A DNA stretch of 64,000 bases from Acanthaster planci (taxonomy: Eukaryota > Echinodermata > Asteroidea > Valvatida > Acanthasteridae), in assembly GCF_001949145.1 (NCBI RefSeq), contig NW_019091397.1:100810-164809 (forward strand), read 5' to 3'. A program made the translations under genes and the position numbers. Positions 23,676 to 34,914 of the stretch are shown in pieces. The number at the start of each line of letters is the position of its first letter. The stretch's first letter is position 1. A model generated the notes under the pieces. The model did no database searches, was not told the origin of the DNA, and saw only the letters and a program-made list of their open reading frames with translations.

Positions 23676-23776
23676 GTACATTTTTGTCCACGAATGGACA
23701 TCAGATGCTCTCATTTGCATAGGTGCTTGCCTTTTTTAAAGGCCAAAATGGCATCTGAGTCAAGTTTGCTAGCCCT

Positions 23777-23935
23777 GTGTATGTACAGTACATGTACATG
23801 TACAGTACACTGTACATTACAGGTACATGTACATGTACTTGTACATTGAACATCTGGACATGTACAGTATGTTTCAGGCTGGATCCTGTCTATGAATATT
23901 CGTTGTTTGAGGACATATATTGTAATGTACATGTA
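23777..23935. repeat. dense TACATGTA/GTACAGTACA cluster
   Basis: Here the ACATGT hexamer repeat is densest: GTACAGTACATGTACATG, then GGTACATGTACATGTACTTG, and further single words to 23935. The same palindromic word occurs singly or doubled at dozens of positions across the whole window. The cluster lies in the intron immediately before exon 2a and accounts for most of the length difference between the two duplicated intron copies. Confidence 0.9.
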
Positions 23936-23953
23936 TCACTGTGACATTAACAG

Positions 23954-24074
23954 GTCAAAGATGATAAAAGTCATATCTTGTACCAGAAAGAGGATGCACA
24001 GTTTGGGCAATTTGCCTTTACAACTGATGTATACACTGTGTGTAAAATCTGCTTTTTGACAAAGCTGCCACAAG
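23954..24074 (+). CDS. TMED10: TMED10 exon 2a (upstream alternative)
   Basis: This exon is 121 nt, preceded by ACAG and followed by GTTAGT. It starts in phase 0 and ends in phase 1. It encodes [20 protein letters not shown], then [18 protein letters not shown], a diverged version of the GOLD-domain segment. The Cys expected to form the domain disulphide is present (KICF) with an extra Cys three residues before. The acidic D-Y-D motif of exon 2b is V-Y-T here. The frame is open throughout and both splice sites are GT/AG. It is either an alternative exon or a copy beginning to decay. Confidence 0.85.
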
Positions 24075-27000
24075 GTTAGTCCATATTGACATGTTTACAT
24101 GTCCCTGCTCCCTTGAGCAGCATACTCTTCCATCATACATCCTGGTACATGTATGTACATGTAGGACAGTCATTGATTTTGCAACATTAAATTACATGTA
24201 CATCATGCATTTTTTCTGTATGAGATACTGCAACTTTATGTTAATCTTTCGTTTTTGTCCATGAATGGACATCAAATGCTCTCATTTGCCTTGGTGCTTG
24301 CCTTTTTTTAAAGGCCAAAATGCCATCTGAGTCAAGTTTGCTAGTCCTGTGCAGCCACGTTCTCATTAGAAAAAGCTCATTTCGCTCTTCTACTTTTATC
24401 TTTGTAGGTCAGTGATAGTAAAGGCCACATTCTGTATACAAAGGATGATGCCTCAGAAGGCAAGTTTGCTTTCACCTCGGATGACTATGATACCTTTGAG
24501 ATTTGTTTCTCAACAAAGCTGCCTGCTGGTAAGTGATAAGAATGGGGTCTTGATATTTTTGTGTGTTTGTGCTGACCTACAGACATGTGTTTACAGACAT
24601 GTGTAAGTAAAATACCTTTTGTTTCAACCACCTTTATTATCCCTGCCCCTCACCATGTGCTTATGCTTACATGTACATGTAAGATTGAAACATTTTATTT
24701 CCATCATCATACTTACGTGTACATGTTCAGGTATCATCCATTATCAATCTGTTATCAACATTTTTTGTGTAAAATAGTCATGACGCACATGCCTCTGTAG
24801 TATTATGTAAACGACCACACTTTCCAATGAAGGTCACAAAAGAAATTTTGTCAGTGCAATAACAGGAGTTCAAATTTGGTTTGTGGACTACCCTTACTAA
24901 ATATTAAGGAGCTTATTGCATTTGGGGTGGAAAGTCAAAGGTCAAGATCGCAACTCACCGCTTAACCAAGTGGAAATCTTGTCAGTACTATAACTTGAGA
25001 AATACTTATCATATGAACATTCAAATTTGTTCATTTTCATGTCCCTGTGCTTTTGTAAAGCGGAAGGGTCATTGGGGGTTTGTTTTGTCTTTGGATGCGT
25101 GTGTGACTGTGTGTCGGGTAATAGGCTTTGTATGATGAGGTGGAGTTTTGGGGACACAAATTGGTATGCAATGCATTGTGGGAAACTTCCAACAAATTCT
25201 ATTCGCAAGGTACTTACTGGGAACTTATGTCATGCCCTGATGTTTAGTTGTCAGGGAAGAAAATTTATAAGTCTCCTGTGTTCACATACCCCTGCCCAAA
25301 AGACTTGATTATGCATTCTGCCCCTTGACCCTCCAAAATGCACTGTGATTCCACAGCCGTGTTCATCCTTCTTTTCTCAGCGCCTGTTTACTGACGTGTG
25401 TCTTTATGGCATTTTCAGAATTTCAAGTTCCGTAACCTTGCGCATTTGTGAATTGAGTTGATCGCTGTTTACAAATAGAGTGATTTCTTATCTATTGGTA
25501 AGAGTGCTTATTTTCATATCTTGTTTTTGGCTTTTTCGTTTGTTCTGCTTTTTAGCTGTTTTGGCAACAGCCGGAACAGCCCATGCTTTTCTGATTTTTA
25601 ATTTTTTTTCCCAACTTAATTCTTTCCATCAGTCGACTTTGGCAGTTTACTAAATCTGATCGACTTCAAACTTGGCAGACCTTGGGACAATCATCCAAGG
25701 ATGGTCTTAGAAGAAATTCACAGTGATAACTTAATTAGTTTTTTTATTATTGATTTTTGAATAATTAGTTTTTCCCATAGACTTTGTACACAGATTGCAC
25801 ACAGTTTTCGGACTGTCCTATATCAGGCTATGAGGACGCTATTGCAGAATTATGGTTACACCTGCCTGGGGTTTCAATTTTCAACAAACTGTCCTATATT
25901 GAACCATAGATGGCATCGTTGCACAGCATAGGGTTTGTACACACAATTGTCCAGCATAATGCATGAGCAGTCCTCAACTTCGACCGAGAATTACTAGCAG
26001 AACGAAAGAGAAATCAGGCTAAATTTTCCATTCCGTTCGATTGCAAATATACCCAAGGTCGAGTTTGGGCGGCCTGTTCTTGACACATGCTTATTGTTTT
26101 CGAACTCGAACCGCAGGAACGCGACTCAAGAACACTGTTCTCGGAACAGGATCACACACTACCTCCTCGTCAGGGTTTTATAGGAACACACGGAAAAACT
26201 TGTGAGAGTTTGATGTGACTCGTGCGTTTGAATAATAATGGCCCAACGCTGTATGGATCTGGCAGTGGAGTGGGGTTTGGCAGGTTGCCCTGCTCCTTTG
26301 TGGTGCAGTTTTCCATTATCCGAGATTAACGGCCGTGATGGAGAGAGACCCAGTGGAGTGAATAGGCTGGGGTTGAACATGCTATGCCACAACACTACCT
26401 TTGATCACTGATGACTGATCCATACACCTACTGACCGGGCGGAGCGTACTGTGCCGGGATACTACCTTTGGACTTCGACGCCCACTCCACATATCTACAG
26501 ATCATGTTGAGCGTGCTCTGCTGCAACGATACCCTTGATCTCTGACGGCCACTCCGTATACCTACTGATAGGGTTGAGTGTGCTGTACTGCAACACTGCC
26601 CTTGATAACTGGCGTCCACTCTGCATAATCTACGGATCGGGTTGAGCGTGCCGTGCCACAACACGCCTCTTGATCATTGTTGACCAGAACATAGCAAGCT
26701 GTTCCTCTTTCTTTATGCGGCAGATGCCGAGTGTCGTAACCTACCACATCCCTGAGCGACCTTGTGTACTGATGGTCTAGCGGGGCTCGCAGGGCAACAG
26801 CCCGCCCTCTGCCAGGCCCCTTACCGGCTTCTGCTCGCCGTGCTTCTTCCGGTCAGAAATCGGGCCAGTCTACCCCCTCTGAGTGGGCAACAGGCTCCAC
26901 AGCAGGTTCTACCACGGGTGAGTCTACAGCACAGCGCACAGCCTCGCATTGCGCTGACAGGACTAGTCCCTGCTCAGTTAAGGTTAGCTATGCCACTTTT

Positions 27001-30000
27001 CAAGCGTTGGGCTAATGCTCAGATCCCCGTCACCTTCATATCACCTCGCAGTCAACATCAGTGCAGAGTGGCGCTGTACTTGAGGAGATTAAGCCTACTC
27101 TCCCGCTACCGGGTCTGGGCGGCTAACTTTCAACCCTCCCACCCCCCCACCCCCAGGTCCCGTGCTCTGAAGTCCTTTGGCAGTCTCCGTACTACCAGTG
27201 TCTATTGAGGAAGACGTCTATTCATCGATATGGTTCACCAGGCTACACACTGGGATGGCGCCCCGTCTCCCGGGCCAGCTACAATGACCACCACATGCCA
27301 TGAAGTACAGCCATCAGATGAATTCCAAAGCGGTTCACTCAGATGTGACTTGGACGTTACAATGCCTCAGACTGACACCCCATTGTTCCCGGGGGCAGCC
27401 CATTCAGAGGTGGCACCGAACTATGCGGGCTATTCAACGACTGCTACAGACCGCTTCAGATTACAGAACCATCGCCATGGTTTTCGAACGCCATTCACCG
27501 CCATGGCTTCTGGCTACCAGCTGGGGCTATCCGACCAGGTTGCTTCTATCACAGGTCCCCGGTGGCACAGCCCACTTCAATCACACCCTGCATTCTGGAC
27601 ATGCTGCTGATGCCGCAGGGTTTCAGGTTCTTCCTTCAGGTTCTACAGCCAGATCACCTGCACATAAGAAGTGTAAACACTAATCGTCTTCTGCGGGGTT
27701 CAATTTAAAAAATGTTGCTCTACACCTAAGCAAGATACATGTATTTCTTCATTTATTTTGAGCAGTCCGCTCCCCCAGAGATGCTGTCCACTATCTGGTT
27801 CGTAAGTGTGACTTCACTTCAGTTTAAACCACGCCCACTGCACATGAACTGCTCACAGAGTTACGTGTATTGACGTTGTTTACTGGAACCATGGAACCGG
27901 AAGTTAACACACAACTTCAGCGATCGTCCAATGGGAGCCTGTAAATTGTGACACATCTTCCTTGGTGATGAAGTCACTAACGTTACGAACCGGATAGTTA
28001 GCCACCTCAAGTCAGTCTCCACTCCCCCGCTGACTGCTCCTGACCCGAATCCCCCGTATGAGGATCTCCATCTGGCAATTTTTATAGCAGCAAATGCTTT
28101 ATGGCATCATTATCGGTGTGAGCCTGTATTAAAGGAACCTGTACTATGGTCCATTATTTTACCTTTACGTAAATTTTGAGTTGTACTTCACGCGAATGCA
28201 ATATGAAGTAAAATAACTTCCCGTGTACAAAACCTTTGGCACAAAATTGTGCCCATATTGAGCATGTGAGTAGATCACATGAATGCTAATGAAATGATTT
28301 TAAAGATTCATAAAGATTCAAAGCCCGCTCCAGTCAACTTCTTTGTTCATCTTCTAATCATTCATAATCACCTAGTCAGTTTCCCTATGTGATTTGTTTC
28401 ATGATTTATGTTCAAGAAGCCATATTGTCTTTGAATGATCCCTGTTCACCACTGCCCAGGTTGTATCGAGCGTAATTGGGGTGTGATCCCTGGCTACATG
28501 GTGTTTCAGGTTTAATGGCTTCTGGCTAGCGCCCCTGAACAGAGATATAGTCGACTCCCATTATCACGAGCTTGATCATAACGATAACCTGGATGCAACG
28601 AGCATATTCTCCCAGTCCCGAACAAGTTGTGTTCATTGCTATCAAGAAATGTTTGGTTATTATGTGCACAGATATTGCGAGACTCCGCCTGCAACGACGA
28701 TTTGTGCCGACCCCATTCGAGCAAAAGTATTGTTCTCAACCCATTTACAGCGACTTTTTTCTAAACTGTATTATCTGCAGCTGTCAACGACAAAATTTTT
28801 GTCCCCATTCGGGCATCATACATGTACGTTTTTCCAGTCTGTCAATGCCTTATCAATGAACCTTTGTAAGAACTTCAACATAATGTTGTTTCATCTCACC
28901 GATCTTTAATCAATGACATTGCGCCCTCTCTTGTCCTATTTCATTAAATGTAAATCTAATGTTAAATATATCCCCCTTAAAACAGGTGCAGGAAAATATG
29001 CCCTCCAAAAATCATCAACATTATCTGAAGCTATTATTTGCATGTATAAAAGAAAAATTCAACTAGAAAAATAATCTCATCTACATCTCAACAAACCCCC
29101 AGACATACTGGTAATAGTGGCGCCCTCTTTTGACTGCTTTAGCCAATTCATGACGAAAGCCAACTCACCGGCACGGACTTGAATGTTTCTTCTCACTCGG
29201 CTATTCTCGGTTTCTTCTGATCCAGGTTGTCAAATATTTGACTTCTAAATGTACTTTATATCAATTTATTCATCAACATTAGATAAAAATTCAGCATCAA
29301 TAAGAGACACATAACATTGTCTTGTATGTGTTTGGCATGTGGTATCGGTGTACCTGTACATGATTACAACAGACATGTACGTGGCCATAAACTTGTGCAA
29401 AATGAGTGTGAAAAATTGCACTTTGGTTTTAACGACGCGTAATAATGGGAGTCGACTGTATTGACAAATGGGAAGAGCCACCAACATAGGGCTTGGTAGC
29501 TCAGTTGGTAGAGAACTGGTATGGTATTCCAGAGACTGCAGGTTCAAATCCTGCTCCAGTTAACTTCTTTGTTTATCTTCATAATCATTCATAAGCACCT
29601 ATTCAGTTTCCCATATGATTTTTTTCATGAATAAAATATTCAATATTCATTTGCACAGAAAGTAATCACTACTATATCAAACAACTTTTTAATGTCACAA
29701 ATGTTTATACATTAAAAATTCAAATACAGAAAACAATAAACGATGCCTATTGGGTGAATGAATTAAACCGAACACCCCATTAGCCTTCCAACAGTTTGGA
29801 ATCACACAACACAAAATTAAACACTGATTTGTAAAATAAAATTTCTGACAAATAAAGAAGACTCTATCACAGTGTGTACATGTACGTTCACACTCACATG
29901 CATGGCCCCTCTCATGAATAAAAGAGTATTCATATTTGCAGATTAACATACACCTTTCTTGCAGCGTACAGTCATCTTTGTCAAGTGCTCTTTTGTTAAA

Positions 30001-33000
30001 AAAATTCGTAGATTCCAGCGGGCTTCCCCCAGGAAGTAAGGCCTTGCTGGTACGCCCCCTTAGTAGGTTGTTCTGCTCAAGTCCAGAGTGACACCTCAAC
30101 GACATGTGGTGTACATCAATTGTCAGTGTGGTATTCACCCTGCTCAACTCCTGTGCCCTAGTGGCATCTCTTTATGTGGACGATCGATCAGGGGATCTGC
30201 CTTCAAGCTGTCCGCATAGCAAAAACCAGCAACAGCACAGCAGACGCACTCTCTCGAGCACTGTCTGACGGACAGAATGGAGTCTTCATCCAAATGTTGT
30301 GAGCCAGATTTTTGCAGAGATGAGCATCCTCAATTTGACCACTTCTCTCCAATTCGACAATGTTCTGCTCCAGGTTCCTTCATCGGAATGTTGTCAGCCA
30401 GACTTTTGCAGAGAAGAACATCCTCAATTTGACCACTTCTCTCCAATTCGACCATGTTCTGCTCCAAGGTTCCTTCATCTGAATGTTGTCAGCCAGATTT
30501 TTGCAGAGATGAGCATCCTCAATTTGACCACTTCTCTCCAATTCGACCATGTTCTGCTCCAGGTTCCTTCATCAGAATGTTGCCAGCCAGACTTTTGCAG
30601 AGATGAGCATCCTCAATTTGTCCTCTTCTCTCCAATTCGACCATGTTCTGCTCCAGGTTGCTTCACCCGTGGGCATGGGCAACAGCCACCCTACAGATCG
30701 ACCGGTTGGGCCCTCTGGCGTGCACCCTCCCTCCAGTCTGCCTCATCCTGGGGATCCTTTCCAAGATAGAATGGAGCTATTTCAGATTCTCCTTGTCGCC
30801 CCATTCTAGCCTCGCCAACTGTGGTTTCAAAGACTGAAGAGACTCCTGGTATGATGGCTGCTGGTCCTTCCGGTCAGAGAGGGCATCCTCCGTTGGCCCA
30901 AGTCAGGGATCCTCCACCCACCGCTGGAGAGTCTTCACTTGACTCGCTGGACGTTGTCCAATGATCTGTCAGGGCGTCAGGTTCTTCTACAGATGCATCT
31001 CTTTTGGCCTGGGGTCGACGGCGGTCCACTCCCAAGATTTACATCAGCCACCTACATTTTACTAGATGGTGCAATGACCACAATGTTTATCCAACTTAAG
31101 CTCCTTTGAGTTCCGTCGCAGACTTCCTCATGTATCTGTTCCACTCGGGTCTTCAGAGTGCCACCATCTGCAACTATTGGTCGGCCTTTGCGACTATTCA
31201 CCTGGGCTTCAGCAATGGATTGGCTGTCTGTGACAACGCTGCCATCCACCATTTCCTTCAAGGAATGTTTGTCGAGCGTCCCTTTGTCAAACGCCTTGTT
31301 TTATCCTGGGACCTTGGAAGCTTCCTCTGCGTTCTTGCTGGCCCCCCTTCGAACCGCTGTCTGATGTGTCTGACCTCCATCTCAGCATCAAACTGGTGTT
31401 CCTCTTTGCTGTCGTTACATTGAGATGATTTAGCCAGCTTCATACCCTGTCGATTGCCAATGGTCACATCCACTGGGAGCCACACGAGGTTCGTCTCATC
31501 CCAACTAGACACCTACCTTCTGGCCCCCCAACATATTCGTTCCTGACATCTCTTTTGGGAGATGACTCTCAAAAGAAAATGGTATTCGGCTCAGACTCTT
31601 AAATGGTATCCTGCCAGGACCAAGCATCACCAAGAATCTAAATCCCTGCTCTTTGTCACCACGACGAAGCCCTGTCACCCAGCATCAAAGGACACTATTG
31701 CCCGATGGAGCGTCTCAGCCATTATCTTTGCTAACCAAGACTGGCCGGCACAACATGATGAGACGACCTGATCTCAAGTCATGGCTCATGATGTTTGGCC
31801 CACCTCTGCATCCTGGTCGTACTTCAGAGGAGTCCCTGTAGGTGAAATCTGCCAGGCGGCTGCTGAAAATCTCCCTTCACCCTCACTGAGTGCTACCTGA
31901 AAGATGTTCTGCAGAGCGAAACAGCCCATGGCAGAGTGACCCTGTGCTCGGCGTTCCGGACAATGTCCAACACTGTTCCGGGCCGAGCAGTGGATACTTT
32001 GACTTAGGAGGTTCTCCTGATGAGTGCTTGCTTTCGTGACACCTGCGTTATTTTCCTTTTAGTGACTACACTCCCGTCGCCGACCCACCTCTGGGGTTTG
32101 GTGCCACTCTTGTATATGAATGCAGGAGACTCCTCCAGCACATGGATTGGGTTGGGTCTCCAAGTGATACTTACCCCTGCCCAGCCACTCCCACCCGTCC
32201 TTCCCCACTTCAGTTCCAGTGCTTTTCACCGCTTTAAAAAGAAGGACGAACATGGCAGTGGGACCGCTGTGCATTGTGGAGGGTCAAGGGACAGTATGCA
32301 TAATCAAGTCTTTTCAGCGAAATGTAATAGGCACATGGGGTAAGTATCACTAGGAGACCTGACCCACCCCATGTGGGGGAGGAGTTTATTCCAGGAAGCA
32401 GTGTTACATGTAATTAATCGTTTGTTCTTTCTTTTGCAGGGAATGCCCCAATCTACCAAAAGTTTCCCAATGTGTTTTCTGACGTGTTCAAATGAAAAAT
32501 CATGAAAAGGCAACAAATACTTTTGTCCACTGTAAATTTGCAAATGGCCCTCAGTGCCAACATTGTGGTGCAGTGTGTTGTAAATCTCACCAGTTGTACA
32601 GATGTCTTTCCATGAGACTGTAGTTTCTTTATAGAAGCCTAAAAACAAGCTAATGAAAAACACTTGCGATAAAACAGATGAGAGGATAAAAGGATAGCAA
32701 AAAAACAACAAAAAGGCACAAATTTTCAACCCTTACTTATGGAGATGTGGGGAAATTATTTTGAAATTTGAGGATTCAGGACTACTAGTCTGGTACATGT
32801 AGGTTTAATGAAAAGATTTATGTTTCATATTCAGGGTTGCAACATTAATTATTCTTTTAGATTCTTCTGCTTACAATGTAATTATCCAAAGCCTCTTAAG
32901 TATAATGAAGGTTTCTTTTCAGGAGGAACAGCCCCAAATCCTACAGTACTTTGCCAAAACTGCCAATTGACATTCCATGTACAAAGTTCTTAACAAAAAA

Positions 33001-34914
33001 AAAAGAAAGTGATTAACCTGTTTTTTGAGGTAAGGTTGTTCAAAAAACTTTATTACATTTTCATTTGCATTTGTTTGTATACTTTTTCCTTTCCATTAAC
33101 TGTACGTTCAGGAATGAGAGGAGCCGATCGTGAAGTGTATCTCAATGTGAAACGTGGTGTTGAAGCTAAGAGCTATGAAGATGTAAGTGCATGTACATTG
33201 ATCAAAGTAAAATTTGTTTTTCAATACAACAACGTACCCAGTAAAATGGGGAGTGTGTTTCATTAATAAATGTGAACTCATTGAAGGTGTACATGTTAAT
33301 AAACATCTTGAGCTTGTGAGCAATCTTTCGTAATATCCATTGTGTGCATGCACATGATGATACCACAATGACTGTGATTTTCCACAAAGATCATTGTGAA
33401 TTTGCATTTACCGTAATTCTTGGTACTTGCAAGTTTGTGCATTACCATTTCTCTGAAAGGAATGTTTCATTTTCTTGCATTACAAATTTCTTACAGGTAT
33501 TGCTCATTTTGCTCTTGTTACACGTGCAATTTATGCAGATTGCTAAATCTGAAGCTTTGAAACCGATGGAAGTTGAGCTTCGGCGCCTGGAAGATCTGTC
33601 AGAAGCCATAGTCAATGACTTTGCCTATATGAAAGCCAGGGAGGAAGAGATGAGAGATACAAATGGTAAGAGTAAATTAATTTTTTAGAACTCACATCAA
33701 CATATATGCAGTGTTTGATCTCCCCTGTGTCACATCATGTTTTGCAACACAATATTGACCAAATGCTGTGCACTTTCAACAATAAGTCACTCTTTGTGCG
33801 ATGCAACATGCACAGGGCTTGTGCTTGAAACAACGATTTGATTTACACATACGTGTACAGTGGGGCACATTATCCTTTAAAATACACATACGTGTATGCT
33901 GAAGTTGAGTCTATGAGGAGCTGACTTCATTGGTTCCTAGACAGCTTGTTTTTACTTCAGATAGCCAGAGTAGGGAACCAGTTATGCCTATGCATTTCGT
34001 TCATGAGCAGCGTGGCTTGCATGGCACCAGCACAGTTTACAATGTAGCATGTGCTGTACTGTACTGTACTGTACATGTACATGACAGGCAACACACAAGG
34101 AAAAACTGCGTGCACAAGTGAATGGGGAAGTCTGTACTCTGTTCTGAAATTTGGGTATATCAAATATTTTTGCCAGGTCTCATTTCTTCCATACTAATAA
34201 GGGATAAATTGTGCTTGGCTGGTCTTAATCGTACGTTTAAGACTGGCTCAAGAGAATGGACACAACCAATGCCCAAGCCACAGGCCAGGGCATTATCAAC
34301 GTTCGGTCTCCATAAGTACCTTTTTACTCAGAGTCAAAAGAACAATATCTCGAGGATTTCCAGCATTTTTGTTTCAGAATTTTCCTTTCATTTTCCCAAA
34401 CATCGCTGTCCATGTCATAGTACATGTATATTCCTTGTGCAAGTTGTCCAAAAGAATCTCCTTATATGGACTTGGCACGCACATGGCAAGCAGTGTGCAC
34501 ATAGACTCTTGACCAATCAAAATCTATGAAACTCTCTCATATCCAGGTTCCAGCATGTGATTTATGCAGCAGGCATTACACGTATCATTTTCTCAGGGGG
34601 TATTATCAAACGTGAATGCATGGTCATATTGCACATTGTTGAATAGGGACACTGTTGGAGGTATTCATGAATGGCAGTTACATGTAGCAGTGTTTGTAAC
34701 ATTTTGACCACTTACTCAGAGTGAGTTGCAATTAATGCATGCTGCATATAACCAACCAAGAATCACTTTAATTTGTGCATTTTATTCAACAGAATCCACC
34801 AATTCAAGAGTTCTGTATTTCAGCATCTTTTCTATGGTTTGCCTGCTTAGTCTGGCAACATGGCAAGTCTTCTATCTCAGGCGTTACTTCAAATCAAAGA
34901 AGCTCATTGAGTAA
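23954..34914 (+). CDS. TMED10: TMED10 homologue (p24 family cargo receptor), exons 2-5
   Basis: Type I membrane protein of the early secretory pathway that cycles between ER and Golgi in COPII and COPI vesicles and helps sort cargo. Recognised from exons at 23954-24074 or 24408-24528 (alternative exon 2), 33112-33182, 33539-33665 and 34793-34914. All have AG/GT borders and compatible phases (0-1, 1-0, 0-1, 1-stop). They encode the end of the GOLD domain, the coiled-coil ([28 protein letters not shown]), one membrane span, and a tail [11 protein letters not shown] with the paired aromatic and dilysine-type coat-binding signals. The signal peptide and first Cys would be on exon 1, not found. 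Intron 2 is about 8.6 kb and full of transposons. The same gene's 3' half is duplicated at 51.6-53.4 kb. Confidence 0.95.
24408..24528 (+). CDS. TMED10: TMED10 exon 2b (downstream, canonical)
   Basis: This exon is also 121 nt, preceded by TGTAG and followed by GTAAGT, phase 0 to 1. It encodes [19 protein letters not shown], then [20 protein letters not shown], close to the canonical TMED10 GOLD segment. Because 121 is not a multiple of three, joining 2a and 2b in one transcript would shift the frame, so only one can be used. Confidence 0.93.
24540..26350. other. TMED10 intron 2, first part: no coding sequence
   Basis: Unique-looking intronic sequence. It includes a few TACATGTA words near 24665 and 24717 and a microsatellite-like T-rich run near 25601. 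No coding sequence or transposon end recognised. Confidence 0.45.
26355..26690. repeat. minisatellite, about 67-bp unit, 5 copies
   Basis: Five successive units share GTTGAGCGTGCTGTGCCACA-like and ACCTTTGATCTCTGACGGCC-like phrases. The ACCTTTGATC/ACCCTTGATC word starts near 26396, 26463, 26529, 26596 and 26667, giving a period of 66-71 bp. The units have diverged moderately. Confidence 0.75.
26762..27683 (+). pseudogene. retroelement ORF1-like region (DIRS-type candidate)
   Basis: Two long overlapping + strand frames (26762-27208 and 27300-27683) in a GC-richer stretch, rich in Pro, Ser, Gln, Arg and His, and ending in a Lys-rich tail ([11 protein letters not shown]). Composition and position, upstream of a DIRS-like ribonuclease H/recombinase relic on the same strand in the same intron, suggest a gag-like ORF1. 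There is no diagnostic motif, so the assignment is an inference. Several stops break it. Confidence 0.35.
27690..28300. other. intron sequence, no recognised gene
   Basis: A short + strand frame near 27990-28130 encodes [16 protein letters not shown] followed by a hydrophobic stretch, but I cannot name it. Otherwise intronic sequence. Confidence 0.35.
28306..28424 (+). repeat. tRNA-derived SINE, 5'-truncated copy
   Basis: From 28311 the sequence AGATTCAAAGCCCGCTCCAG, then the tail CTTCTTTGTTCATCTTCTAA and ATTCATAATCACCTAGTCAG, matches the end of the tRNA-headed copy at 29489. The tRNA-like head is missing apart from the end of its box B arm. Confidence 0.75.
28548..29458. mobile_element. pogo/Tc1-like non-autonomous element
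   Basis: The left end, after TA at 28546-28547, reads TAGTCGACTCCCATTATCAC. The right end, before TA at 29459-29460, reads in reverse complement CAGTCGACTCCCATTATTAC. These are about 20-bp inverted repeats with TA target duplications, typical of pogo/Tigger relatives. The 911-bp interior has no transposase. The element sits between two copies of the same SINE. Confidence 0.8.
29489..29640 (+). repeat. tRNA-derived SINE with intact promoter boxes
   Basis: The head resembles a tRNA: box A TAGCTCAGTTGG at 29497-29508 and box B GGTTCAAATCC at 29541-29551, with a foldable T arm (GCAGG/CCTGC) and an anticodon arm CTGG/CCAG whose loop would read GGT. The acceptor arms do not pair, so it is not a working tRNA gene. 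The unique tail (CTTCTTTGTTTATCTTCATA onward) is shared with the copy at 28306, which defines it as a SINE. Confidence 0.75.
29641..30145. other. intron sequence, no gene recognised
   Basis: AT-rich. A 150-codon minus-strand frame (29695-30147) has several Cys and His residues but no family pattern I recognise. TACATGTAC near 29877. Confidence 0.35.
30150..32010 (+). pseudogene. DIRS-like retroelement: RNase H end and tyrosine recombinase, decayed (copy A)
   Basis: The first segment resembles the end of a DIRS ribonuclease H region (a Ser/Arg-rich TLSSTV segment, [11 protein letters not shown]-like in shifting frames). Then a four-fold tandem repeat intervenes, and then a tyrosine recombinase: [62 protein letters not shown], and much later [17 protein letters not shown]. 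The arrangement (N-terminal SAM-like domain, linker, catalytic domain) fits DIRS recombinases. Many frameshifts and stops make it inactive. From 31068 it also belongs to the block duplicated at 42.1 kb. Confidence 0.75.
30295..30671 (+). repeat. 94-bp tandem repeat, 4 copies, inside DIRS coding sequence
   Basis: The unit starts TGTTGTGAGCCAGATTTTTG (then C-A-G-A-G) and ends near TTCCTTCATC. Starts are at about 30295, 30389, 30484 and 30578. The second unit has one extra A. Translated, each unit repeats [20 protein letters not shown]-like sequence, so a piece of the retroelement's own coding region was amplified. Confidence 0.9.
32130..32386. repeat. inverted repeat at DIRS right end
   Basis: About 45 bp at 32133-32178 (containing CCAAGTGATACTTACC) recurs inverted at 32340-32385 (starting GGTAAGTATCACTAGGAGAC). 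DIRS elements carry complementary terminal/internal regions used in their circular replication, so this may be the element's right-end structure. Copy B has the same pair at 43165-43213 and 43379-43430. Confidence 0.65.
33112..33182 (+). CDS. TMED10: TMED10 exon 3
   Basis: 71 nt between TTCAG and GTAAGT, phase 1 to 0. It encodes [20 protein letters not shown] then SYED, which ends with the conserved GVEAKxYE signature of TMED10. Confidence 0.93.
33539..33665 (+). CDS. TMED10: TMED10 exon 4 (coiled-coil)
   Basis: 127 nt between TGCAG and GTAAGA, phase 0 to 1. It encodes the luminal coiled-coil: [20 protein letters not shown], then [22 protein letters not shown]. This is the most characteristic TMED10 segment and mediates hetero-oligomer formation with other p24 proteins. 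Confidence 0.95.
34793..34914 (+). CDS. TMED10: TMED10 exon 5 (membrane span, cytosolic tail, stop)
   Basis: Starts after CAACAG in phase 1 and ends with TAA at 34912-34914. It encodes ESTNSR, a hydrophobic span of about 20 residues and the tail [11 protein letters not shown]. The aromatic pair binds COPII and the KK pair binds COPI in known p24 proteins. Confidence 0.95.

Larger units (their letters stand above)
23681..24351 (+). repeat. tandem duplication of exon-flanking intron sequence
   Basis: The stretch 23681-23779 (starting TTTTTGTCCACGAATGGACA) recurs at 24252-24351 with few changes. Each copy precedes one of two homologous TMED10 exons, so the unit that was duplicated included intron plus exon. 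The spacer to the exon is about 174 bp in the first copy, filled with TACATGTACA repeats, and about 56 bp in the second. Confidence 0.9.

Noticed and set aside
29489-29563. Functional tRNA-Thr gene (anticodon GGT)
   Set aside because: The D, anticodon and T arms can form, but the acceptor arms do not pair and the tail is shared with a truncated copy nearby, so it is the head of a SINE.
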